From: Terfezia claveryi
Lineage: Eukaryota > Ascomycota > Pezizomycetes > Pezizales > Pezizaceae
Direction of reading: 5' to 3'
Assembly: GCA_015179025.1 (NCBI GenBank)
Contig: WHUX01000072.1
Span: 124,001 to 188,000 of the forward strand
Length of the DNA stretch: 64,000 bases
Part shown: piece by piece, positions 47,594 to 57,182 of the stretch
Position numbering within the stretch: the first letter of the stretch is position 1
Layout of the letters: each line of letters opens with the position of its first letter
Made by a program: the position numbers and the translations under genes
The notes under the pieces: model-generated
What the model was told of the DNA's origin: nothing
Databases searched by the model: none
What the model saw: the letters and a program-made list of their open reading frames with translations, nothing else

Positions 47594-48152
47594 ATTGGGG
47601 CTCATATTTTCTCCTACGCTACGATATTTGCCTTGTGTATGGGTTTTTTTTGAGGTTTCAATTAGTCTTTGCATGCTATGGGTGCGTTTCTTTACTGGCT
47701 AGTTGGAATCGATATACAAGGTTCTGCACTGGTTTGGGTTTTGGGCAGTGTACTATCTTTGTGGGTTTATATCTAGGTTTGAGGAGTAGAGTGGGTAGAT
47801 GGATATAGGCATAGATTCGCTGTATGGTAGACGGACGGGATGTAAGACTCGTGAGGGACATGACATGGAACTTGAGACATGGAACATGGGTAGGCGAGAT
47901 ATAAATAAACTGTTGTTTGCCGTCTAAAATTTTTTTTGTTTTTTTTTGTCATGGGTTGAGTTTCCCCGGCTAGATAACTACCTGTCCAGCCAGCAAAGAA
48001 GTTGCTTCTTCTTTCTACATTCCACACTCTCTTGCTTCCGTAAGGTTAGTTGGGGGCGGATTTCGTTGTAACCTCACCAGGTAGACAAGACAGACTTATA
48101 TAAATGTTGTTGAAACAACCAACCATCAACCATTTGGATTTAGCAGCTTTTT

Positions 48153-48168
48153 ACACACACACACACCA

Positions 48169-48195
<27 letters not shown>
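48153..48195. repeat. (CA)n followed by A28
   Basis: About seven CA units followed by about 28 A on the + strand. Confidence 0.8.
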
Positions 48196-48199
<4 letters not shown>

Positions 48200-48300
48200 T
48201 ATAATGTATTATTTGTTGGGGTTTTTGTATGTGTATGTACTGTGTATATGGGTGGGTATTCTGCAAAATTCCCCCTCCCTCCAAGAAAAAAAAGAGGAGG

Positions 48301-48341
48301 AAGGGGGAAGGGGGAAGGGGGAAGGGGGAAGGGGGAAGGGG
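48301..48341 (+). repeat. (GGGGGAA)n tandem repeat
   Basis: About five to six heptamer units, a run of GGG blocks that could form a G-quadruplex. A similar GGGGGGAA repeat lies at 56647-56684. Confidence 0.85.
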
Positions 48342-48431
48342 AGGAGAGTAATTGTTTATCTAGATTAGATTATTTAGGGGGTAAAACAAACAAAGTGCTG
48401 GCCGAGTGGGGGGGTGTAGAGTAGTAGTAAA

Positions 48432-48452
48432 TACTTACCCTGAAAACTTCAC
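48432..48452. repeat. 21-bp direct repeat, left copy
   Basis: Perfect match to 49604-49624. It begins TACTTACCCTGA and ends AAACTTCAC. Similarity continues imperfectly for about 30 bp toward the element (CCGCCCG, GCGTA, TATG). Confidence 0.85.
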
Positions 48453-48474
48453 CCACCGCCCGTGTGCGTAGATA

Positions 48475-49556
48475 TGTTCTAGGCCGCTCGGGGGCCTCGG
48501 CCGCCCGCGGGCAATTCAGTTAATTACTGCATTTAGTATATAACGTACTTGAATCAATACAAATATACCTAATTAGAGCTATATCAAATACATCCAACTA
48601 GGCTATTAGTTATTTCCTGAGTTATCCTCCAGATCAATTGGGAGGAGTCCGTTCACTAGTGCCGAGAGTATCGGATACTGCAGTCATTGGTTGTTAATAT
48701 GTACTTTGGTATGATAAAAGAAAGAATGGGGTATTTTAAACTGATTGGGAGTAAACCACTGGTATATAAGATTTTCTGTAGATACATAAGATAGAAACAT
48801 GAGTTGTTCTGAGATAGCATTTGCTTAAAGTGATTATAAGAATATATTGCTCGAGATAGCTAGAAGAGTATCTACAATTTTTTCATTTGTTACAACTAAC
48901 TCCAAAAAAAAAAAGTAAAAAATCGAGGGGATTAAAAGTGGGCAAATAATATACTCAGTAAATCCTTCTCTTTCATTTCTAGTGATTTATTTAGATCTTC
49001 ATCACTAGAGAGTTTTTTTTTTTTTTTTTTTTTTTTTGGGGGGGAGGGGAAATTGTTCAAGGTCTATAGTTTTTCTACTCCTTGGATAGTTGTATAGAAG
49101 GTTTTTTTTTTATTTTTTTTTTTACGTTCTAGAACTTAATATAGTACATGGAAGTGCTGTATTCGACCCTACTAGACTTTCTATTTAGTAAGATGAGATT
49201 ATACAACTTTGGACTCGAGGGGGGTTGTGCAAGGTATTCCATGAATTACTTTAATAAATACTTCCAAGCTACTAATAAATACGCAACAGTCCTCCCTACC
49301 ATTATCAAATCGTACTATAAAATGTTAGATGAGCTATTCACCATTACTTGTAAGTAATGAGTTTAACTTTACCATTTTTATCTTCTAACGGAACAACCAC
49401 ATACTGTACTATATAGTCTTTCCATATAACTAGATCCATTTATATTGTCCATTAGGCATATCAATTAGATCAACTGAACGTGTTTATATTTTTTTATAAA
49501 TTGGGCAGCCCGCAAGGGCATAGTAGGTATGTTGCCCGCGAGCGCGGCCCAGAACA
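48475..49556. mobile_element. Candidate non-autonomous DNA transposon (MITE-like)
   Basis: The left end reads TGTTCTAGGCCGC and the reverse complement of the right end TGTTCTGGGCCGC. Both continue, after a 14-bp insertion on the left, to CGCGGGCAA. The segment is flanked by TA on both sides (48473-48474 and 49557-49558), the duplication expected for Tc1/mariner-type elements. Ends are GC-rich, the 1-kb interior is AT-rich with homopolymers, and no transposase is encoded. No second copy is present in the window, so mobility is inferred from structure only. Confidence 0.5.
49013..49044. repeat. T25-G7 homopolymer junction
   Basis: About 25 T followed by 7 G on the + strand, inside the candidate mobile element. 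Confidence 0.8.
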
Positions 49557-49603
49557 TACCTATGTGTGTGTATGTGTATGTGTGGGTGGGTATGTGGGGT
49601 AGC

Positions 49604-49624
49604 TACTTACCCTGAAAACTTCAC
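49604..49624. repeat. 21-bp direct repeat, right copy
   Basis: Perfect match to 48432-48452, 1.17 kb away, outside the right terminal inverted repeat. On the minus strand it reads TTTTCAGGGTAAGTA, which looks like a 3' splice site next to a 5' splice site. Confidence 0.85.
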
Positions 49625-49668
49625 TGTACCCTCGCCGCCCGCCGTCTGCGTATACATATGCTAGTAGA

Positions 49669-49701
49669 GGTAGAGGTAGAGGTAGAGGTAGAGGTAGAGG
49701 T
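49669..49701 (+). repeat. (GGTAGA)n hexamer repeat
   Basis: About five to six GGTAGA units in gene-free sequence. Confidence 0.85.
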
Positions 49702-50037
49702 TAAGGTTACGGTTAGATGGGAGAAAGAGGGGGAGTAAGAAGAGAGAGATGGATATATACAATACAGTATTTATTAAGTGTGTGGAGCCAGTGTTTTATA
49801 TAGACAATTGTAAGGTAAGCAAGCACACAAGATATTAAAACGGAGCATCGTTAGAGCGGAGATGAACTACTTGGGCGATATCTTTTCCAGCCCCCTCCCA
49901 AAACATAGATCCATTGATCTATCCATCCATAAATGAATGTATAGTTGGACAAAAAAATTCAACCATCCCGCAGATCACAGATGCTAAACACCAGCGTATA
50001 CTCCCCCGCTCCACACACCCCCCATCACCCTGATATC

Positions 50038-50903
50038 TTACAACTCCCTCCTCCCACCCCCCTCCTTATCCGCCGTTCCCTTTCCTCCTCCCTCCACCAA
50101 CTCCGCCAGCACTTCCATCCCCTTCTCCACCGCCTTCTCCACTGGCTTATCAAATAAGTATGGCAGCGCCGGCACCACTGCCAACCCCAACCCCACAGGC
50201 CCCAACGTGCGCAGCCGCGGGTTCTTGACGTTCTTCATTGCCCGCCCAGAATACCGGACTATACTGTGGATTGTGAATGCAGGGAGAGCCATGGAGGCGA
50301 GAGTTTGGAAGAGGAACCTCTGGGCGGCGATGGTGCGGTAGTCGTCTTGTAGGGGGACTATGTTTTGCTGTGTGATGGAGGTGGTGGGGGTGGGGCGTTG
50401 TGTAGGGGTGTGTGACTTGTGATGATGCGGTATTGGATGTGGAGGGGGTAATCCCGCCTTCACAGCCTCGTTGTTTAAATACGCTTTATACCCCTCATAC
50501 GCCACGTCTCCCGCGATGTACGCCCACGAAACGCCTATTCGCACATCAGGCCCAACTCACATCTACTCCAAACTACCCCATCTTAGGTATACATACCATA
50601 AGCCCCCTTCACAAGCCACGGATGCGCAACCGGCCGAAAACTCTCCCCAATATCGCTTGTATATGCTACGTACCTGTGTGCCGCGGAGAGGAGAGTGCGG
50701 ATGCGCATCCCGTACGCTGCGTACCGGATGCTGCTGTCGGTGGATTCGCCGGCGTCGCCTTCGTAGATGCGCTCGAGGATGCCATTGTCGACGGTGGTGT
50801 TTGAGTCAGCTGGGGCTGTGATTGGAGCTTCCTTGGGGGTGATGGGGGATTCCTTGGGGGAGGTGGGAGGGGCCGGACTGGAGAAGTAGTCGCGGAGACC
50901 CAT
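50038..50903 (-). CDS. Mitochondrial fission process protein 1 (MTFP1/MTP18 family)
   Basis: Inner mitochondrial membrane protein; the human member promotes mitochondrial fission. Exons are 50597-50903 and 50038-50534 (267 aa). After a Pro/Ser-rich N terminus come SSIRYAAYGMRIRTLLSAAH, RYVAYTSDIGESFRPVAHPW, LVKGAYGVSWAYIAGDVAYE and GYKAYL, which is the family signature. QRFLFQTLASMALPAFTIHS and GPVGLGLAVVPALPYLFDKP follow, two further hydrophobic segments. A disordered His/Thr/Pro-rich insert separates the halves. It is transcribed away from Atp19, 362 bp upstream. Confidence 0.92.
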
Positions 50904-51265
50904 GGCTGTGCTAAAAGAAATATAAAGGTAGAACAGACGAGAGTCGGGAACAAGTAAGAGTGAAGGTGAGTTGAGTTGAGTTAGTGAGTGAGTGAGTGAG
51001 TGGGTGAATGAGTGAGTGAGTGAGTGAGTGAGTGAGTGAATGAATGATACCAGTACACTGTATCCTGCCGCTGATTAACAAAAGGAAGGTGACGCAGCTG
51101 CCCCACCACGAGCCACAACGCCACCAGCCACAGTCAGTATAGGTACCCAGAATATTCATATCGATATTCGCACATTTACCAATCCTCATCTCCACCAACC
51201 ACCAGCCCAACAATTCCCACCCTCAAACCTCACCTCACACCTCACCTTCAGCAACTGAATCCACC
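50904..51265. promoter_or_regulatory. Divergent promoter of MTFP1-like and ATP19
   Basis: 362 bp between the two start codons, both genes mitochondrial. The part nearer MTFP1 is a GAGT tetranucleotide repeat (50967-51047). I see no transcription factor site I can name with confidence. A shared promoter is inferred from arrangement only. Confidence 0.5.
50967..51047. repeat. (GAGT)n microsatellite
   Basis: About 80 bp of GAGT/GAAT tetranucleotides with a few interruptions, in the divergent promoter. Confidence 0.85.
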
Positions 51266-51710
51266 ATGGTCGCACAATTCAACATCCTCGGCCGCCAAGT
51301 CGGTTCACACTACGTACCTCTCCCTCACCTACCCTCCCCCATCTCCCTCCCCCTTGTGAATAATATACAATTCCCCCCCCTCACCTCAACTGAGCTCAAT
51401 GCAAACTCTCCCCCCCTTCAACTAACCATCCCTCCCTCCTCCCGGTGCAGCTCGCGATCGCCACCCTAGGCACCACCTTCCTCGGCTCCTGGCTCGCCAT
51501 GCGCGGCGGGTCCAAATCGCAAGACCCCAGCGGCAAACCCACCCCCCCAATCCAGGCGAGCACCAGCGACGAGGAAAGCTTTATCAAGTCCGTCTCTCCT
51601 TCCCCCATTCCCCTACCTCATTTACATTGGGGAATAGGTAAAATTAACAATCTCCAAATAGGGACTTCCTCAAAGCCGCCGAGGCAGAAGAGAAGAAAGC
51701 AAAGCATTAA
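51266..51710 (+). CDS. ATP19: ATP synthase subunit k, mitochondrial
   Basis: Small accessory subunit associated with dimeric F1Fo-ATP synthase in the inner membrane. Exons are 51266-51313, 51451-51587 and 51662-51710 (77 aa, usual length about 70). It reads MVAQFNILGRQVGSHY, then LAIATLGTTFLGSWLAMRGG (the single membrane helix), QASTSDEESFIKDFLKAAEA and EEKKAKH, which matches the fungal family closely. Too short and too fragmented by introns to be seen as one open frame. Confidence 0.93.
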
Positions 51711-52388
51711 TGCACTAAGCACTAAGCACCCCTCCATCATATCATCGCAGCATGATATGGGACTAGAGTGGTAGAGCAGAGCAGATTGGGGATGGTATAT
51801 ATCATAAATCAAATATTTTTTTTCGGCAAAAACGATCCATGCATTCCTTCTTTCCTTCCTTCCTTCCTTCATTTATTCATTCATTAATCGAGAAGCGAGG
51901 CAATGCACGACATTTCCACAGGCGTAGATAGATAGATGGATAGGTAATTGCAAAGTATTCCGTCTTGAAGGGGGAGGAAGGGGAAGAGGGGGAACAAAAC
52001 AAAGTATATTATGCATATGTATAAGATATTGATTGAAACTTGTGGAGAAAGGGACAAAAAAAAGGGAGAAAAAAAAAGAGAAAATGTGGTGAAGATGCAA
52101 ATTCCCAATTTTCAATATGAACTAACAATTAATCACCAAAAACTACTATTTAAACAGGTCCTCAAAAACAAAAAACCAGCGAATTAACAATTTAAAAAAA
52201 AAAAGAAAGAAAGAATCTACCAAGGTTTAAAAACTATGGAGTAGTAGTAGAACCTCAATTATGCTATCATCTCCATTACTACACACTCTCTCACACACAC
52301 ACACACTGCCCACACGTAAGACCAACACACAAACTACATCCCAATACATCTGCTCATACCTGGCTAATAGTTATATATACTCCCCATA
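51711..52388. other. Intergenic, convergent gene ends
   Basis: 0.68 kb between Atp19 (+) and Bbc1 (-). It contains CCTT/CATT repeats (51850-51885) and A-rich runs. No gene is recognised. Confidence 0.5.
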
Positions 52389-55300
52389 CTACGAACTCCA
52401 CCCCACCCACTCCCTCCCCACCACCCTCCAAACCTTCACCTCCCCACTTTTCAGATCCCCCACCTTAAACCCATCCACCTTAACCTTCCCCTTCTCCCTC
52501 CCTTGCTCAAACACCCTAACCTTCTTCTTCGTCCCATCCCAATCCATCACAACAGCCACATGATCCGGTTTCCCAACCTCAATACTATACTTCTGATGCA
52601 ACCCCCCCCTATGTCCCTGGAACCTCGCATTCCTAAACGTGACTACATCACCCGGTCGAATCTCATCGTACTGCTGCACACTCGCATTGGCCAAGTTCGC
52701 ATAAACCAATGCACCATAGCTGCGATTCCCCACCGGCTTGAGCGCATTAGGGACGAGAGTAAAGAGCTCCTTGATGAATGTATACGCATCTCCATCACCC
52801 ACAACGGTATTCTGCCTTGTAACGGCTCCATCGTAAAGCTTCGCGCTATACTTGGCATGGTACTCCTCCAGCTGGTCCTGGCGAAGATGCGGCGGGGGTG
52901 GTTCATGACGTTGTTCGGGCGTAGCATTAGCAGGATCGTCTCTATCCCAGCGAACAGTAACCACAGTCTGGGAGTAGTCATGGAAAAGGACATAAATCTC
53001 CCGAGTAATAGTCACACGACCTGACCTAGAGGTTATATTATTTTCTTCAAGCTCATATGTCAATTCCCGTGGGCGGTTCTCAAATACTGGTGGGATGCGT
53101 GCGGGGTATTTCCACCATTGAGAGTGCTCGCTGAGGTCGACGTCGCGCGCGACGTACTCACTAGTAGTGCTGGGTCTGTTTAGATCCATGGACCTGCGAG
53201 CCGGGGCAACAGAGGAGGACGATGGTTGCCTCGCGGCATCAATACTAGGGCGGGATCCAGAGCCGAATGACCGTCGAGGAAGAGTTTCAGGGATGTAGTC
53301 AGATGGCGGGGCAGGGGGAGGAGGCGGTGGGAGTGTAAAATGAGTTGGAGTGGGTGGAGTCTGCTGGATTGGAAGTGGTGGCCCCGAAGGTGCAGGGGGA
53401 CGATGAAAATATTCTGGCTGCTCTTCCTCCTCATCACCATCTTCACTTTCATTCTCCCCATATCGCAGGGCCTCACGTGGTTGTGCAGCAGGAGGCGCAG
53501 GCGGTGGTGGAGGGGGGGCACCGCGAGGCATGTCCATTGACTGCCGCTTAGACCTCGCGGAAGCTCCTGGAGGGGGAGGTGGAGGTACAGCTCGCAGTAT
53601 TGGTGGTGGTGAGGAGAGTGTGGGAGATGGGAGTGGTGTCTCATCATCGTCATCTTCATCAGACGCCTTTGTGGAATGATGATGATGATGGTGAGCTTTC
53701 AGCGCATCCTTATGTGCATCCTTGTTTGCCAAGTCGGTATCATAGTCGGCCTCATACTCTCCTTCCGTGTCTGACCTCCCTCCGCGTATCATCTCTCCGG
53801 ATTGTCGTGGAGGTGCCGTGGGTGGCGGGGGTGGGGGAGGTCGAGGGGCTGGAGGTGATGTCTGAGTTACAGGCGGCATCACCGGTATTGGCGGCGCTGT
53901 GCTCCCTCTTATGTAGCTTGTACGCCTAGCTGAAATTCCTGGTGTGGTGGGTGAAATTGGTACCTGGGCAGGCGGTGGAGACATTTGCGTGGACGTGTAG
54001 TATGACTGACGTTTTGAAGAGGTAGGGCTCGTTGGGGATGTAACATTAGGTGGTGGAGGTGGCAGGCCCCGAGCTTCAGCGATGGAAGTCGTGCTGATGG
54101 AAAGAGTGCCAGTATTGACTTCCGAAGCTTCATCATCAGACTCCGACCCCTCAGTTGCGGATGGAATTATAGGTTCGGTTGGTTGTGCAAGATGGGCTTT
54201 ACCAAGTTAGAGACTCTGGTATATATAATAAGATAGTCATATTGTACTTACTTTCATGAGCATGTGGTGGGGGAGGTGGAGGTCGGTCAGACAATGGCGG
54301 CGCTGGGGGAGCCGGGCGTTCTAAGTTCAAGTAATCAGTAATCTGACAGCCGATAATAATTTCTCACTGTGACGAACCTTGAGGAGCAGGCGGAGGTGGA
54401 GGTGGAGCTCTTTCCATAGGTCTCATTTGGGGGCTACCAATCGGGCTGGTAGGAGTGAGAGGTACAGACTCTGCAGCCTTAGATTGCCCCGAAAACTTCA
54501 AATCCTCAAAAATGTCCTCATCCGTGTGCTCGTATAACATCTTCTCCATGGCTGTAGACGACGCAACTTTCTCCTCAGATTCAGGACCAGTAACTTCCGG
54601 GACTTCGGAATCAGGTTGTTTTGGAGCAGGATGCTTCATGCCAGGCAACACAAATCCACCCATTGGAAAGATTGGGACCATAGCGGGAACCGGCCTTTGC
54701 TCTTCCTCTCGCCTTTCACTCTCCCCAGATGCCCTGCTCTCTGGAGCTTTCTTTTTCGGCATGCCCATCCCTGGTGAACCTCCAAATACCATACCATGCA
54801 TACCTATGCAGCCACTCATCTTCTTCATGCGCTCTCTAATTGCAAGTCTCCTGGCCACCTCTGGGTCAATTTCCTCCTTCTCCCCCTCTTCCTCCTTTTC
54901 GGCCTCCTCTTCATCTGGGCTCTCTGGCTGTCCATCGTTTGCACCCTCGTCGTCTCCGTCATCATCCTTCTCCTGCCCATGCCGAGCAGCTTTCCCAGCT
55001 GGTGCCTTCGGTCTAGGAACTTCAATATCATGTCCCCCAGAAGAAGAGACATCGGCATCACCAGCACTTTCGGCCCCTTCATCGCCCGCCCCAGCAGCCG
55101 TTCTCCTCATTTCTACACTCTTCTTTACTCTTGCACTGATAGCCGACTGTTCTGGGTTAATGATATCTTTCGTTTGTATGGCATCCTCAAGTTCCACGTT
55201 CCTGACTGCAACGGGCTCCTTTCCAACGCTCTCAAGACCATCTTCCTCTTCCTCAGGTAATGCTGATGCCGCTTGTACTTGCTCGGCGACAAGAGTTGGG

Positions 55301-56163
55301 CCAGTGGCAGAGCTCTCACTCTCGGTTCTTGGCTTGGGCTTTGGCGGCTTTGGCTTAGGTTTGCCAGCTGGGTCCAGTTGCATATGTTGCAATGCTGCAA
55401 TCCTATCCTTCAGGGTACTAATCTTAGCAGGGGGCTCGTCCTCCGCTGTAGGAGTGGGTGAGGTTGGCTCAGTAACATCCCGGGAAACATCCTCGTCCCG
55501 ACGTGGCTTTGGTACATGGCTGACAATCGGTGGGATGTAAGCATTCTTGCTCGGAGGAGGTGCAACAAAAGGCTTCTTGACAAAGCTTGTCTTCGGGCCT
55601 GCTGCACCCCAGGGGGCAGCAGGTTTCACGGGGGCTTGAGCTTCGGCCTGCTTATTGAATGCAGCAATACGGTCACGGAAGGAGCTTGCGACACCGGCCG
55701 ATTTTTCCGCTGGTGGAGGGGGTGGAGGTTTTTGCTTCACAGGCTCCGGGGAGCTTGGCTTCACCGGCTGCTGCTTTGGAACATGTGGCTCCTCCTGCTT
55801 ATACGTAGGTGCTGGTGTTTGAGGGGGTTGAGGCGCAATAGGCTGAGGTGCCACCGGAGTTGGGACAGGGGATGGGGCTCGTACTGCTGGCGCCTCAGTA
55901 ACCGGCTCTGGCTCGGGTGCCTTCCTGGTTCTCGAGGGCCTAGCTGGTACCTCCGCAACCAGTCTCTCGACAAAATTCATGGGAAAAATCCCCTGCTTCT
56001 TCGCTCCCGAGGCCTTGTCCGTATATTCTCCATAATACCAGTCGGCATCCTCCACGCTGGTGACAGTTATAGTTTCACCCGCCACAAAATTCAGGTCGTC
56101 GCCGTGGGCAGATTCGTAGTCAAAGATCGCCCGGACTTTGAATGGCGGGTCTGGTGAAGCCAT
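52389..56163 (-). CDS. BBC1: Bbc1/Mti1, SH3-domain regulator of actin patches
   Basis: Cortical actin patch protein that restrains type I myosin and Arp2/3 activity. Exons are 54378-56163, 54252-54320 and 52389-54196 (1220 aa). The N-terminal SH3 domain is at about residues 6-70, with FKVRAIFDYESAHGDDLNFV, ADWYYGEY and GIFPMNFVERL. A long disordered middle follows, with DRIAAF/DRIAAL motifs, acidic runs and proline-rich stretches that could bind SH3 and profilin. The C-terminal domain (about 960-1210) is conserved: SQWWKYPARIPPVF, YVLFHDYSQTVVTVRWD, YGALVYANLANASVQQYDEI, RPGDVVTFRNARFQGHRGGL, and PDHVAVVMDWDG, typical of the Bbc1/Aim3 family. Two introns in the proline-rich part keep phase; the first has a GTTCGT donor. 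Confidence 0.93.
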
Positions 56164-57182
56164 GTCGTTCGCAGGCGGGGGGCTCTGTCAACTATGCGGA
56201 GAAGATCAACACCGTGGAAGGGGGTAGTGGGTTGAATACTGTGAATTGGGTGGGGGAAGTATGCAAGCTGCAAGCTGCAAGCAACCCCAAAACAAGCGGT
56301 TCGTGGGGCCAGGTACGAGATCTCTGGGTCGTACTGTTCTCCGTGGACATGCAAAATAGCGATCGAGGTATTCGATGATTTCTGTGATTTTTGTTGTTCT
56401 CTTGGGGGAGGGGGAGGAGTTTGGGGAGGGAGGTGAAATAAGGGAAGGCAGGGGCGTCGTTAGCATACGTCAGCGGAGTTCCTAGAGAACCTATGTATGT
56501 AGCACCAATTCGAGTCTCTCCAAAACAGAACGGGATGCGAAACGAGACAAAATTGTTTTAACGACGACAGACTACAACAGTGGCGAGAGGCACACGGTTT
56601 GGTCCCCAGTTTTCTCGTCGACGCAAGAAATGCCCACAGGGGATTGAGGGGGGAAGGGGGGAAGGGGGGAAGGGGGGAAAGGGGTTTGAGGCAGCTCAAG
56701 CGGAGGACCCGCTGTATTGCCTGCAGCAGAAACGCCTGCAGCTTGCAGCTTGAAGCTGATGAGTTACAGTAGGTGGGTAGGTAGGGCCTGCGAGGCGAGT
56801 GGTTTGGGGCTCCTTTCTGACACTGCCGGCAGCCCCTGAGGCAGACAAACTGTTGGTATCTAGACGTCCCCATGTGAAGCCCCCCAGTTGTGATAGCAGG
56901 TACATACTCAATACCCAGCATGGGTGGCGGGCGTACATACGGCGTATCCACAACTGCCATGTCACTCTGTATGCCATGCGTGATCGCAAGTATCCTCTGC
57001 TGGGCCCCTCTGACTACGATCCTGGCATGGGATATATGTATATACCACAAGGGCAGAACAGAGCACCCCGTCTCGATGGTCACGGTCATCTCCAGATGCC
57101 TCAGATATCCGCTGCCCCTCAGTGCTCCCGCCAAGCACAGCTCTGTCTTGGCTGTCTCAAGCGATAACGCTGGTGCCAAGCC
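56164..57182. other. Divergent promoter region of Bbc1 and Rtr1
   Basis: 1.0 kb. Minus-strand frames open for up to 239 codons (56460-57179), with no motifs and unusual composition, which I reject as a gene. It includes a GGGGGGAA repeat at 56647-56684. Confidence 0.5.
56647..56684 (+). repeat. (GGGGGGAA)n tandem repeat
   Basis: About four units of G5-6 plus AA. Possible G-quadruplex in the Bbc1/Rtr1 divergent promoter. Confidence 0.8.

Larger units (their letters stand above)
47594..50037. other. Repeat-rich 2.4-kb gene-free region
   Basis: No gene is recognised; the short frame at 49148-49357 has no family resemblance. It contains a CA/A28 tract, (GGGGGAA)n, a 1.08-kb segment with terminal inverted repeats, a 21-bp direct repeat on both sides of it, T25-G7, a TG-rich patch and (GGTAGA)n. 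Each is listed separately. Confidence 0.6.

Noticed and set aside
54455..55540. 361-codon plus-strand open frame.
   Set aside because: Antisense to the disordered part of Bbc1; long antisense frames are common opposite Glu/Lys/Pro-rich coding sequence.
56460..57179. 239-codon minus-strand open frame upstream of Rtr1.
   Set aside because: Cys-rich, no family motif, overlaps other open frames and occupies the divergent promoter; looks like stop-free noncoding DNA.
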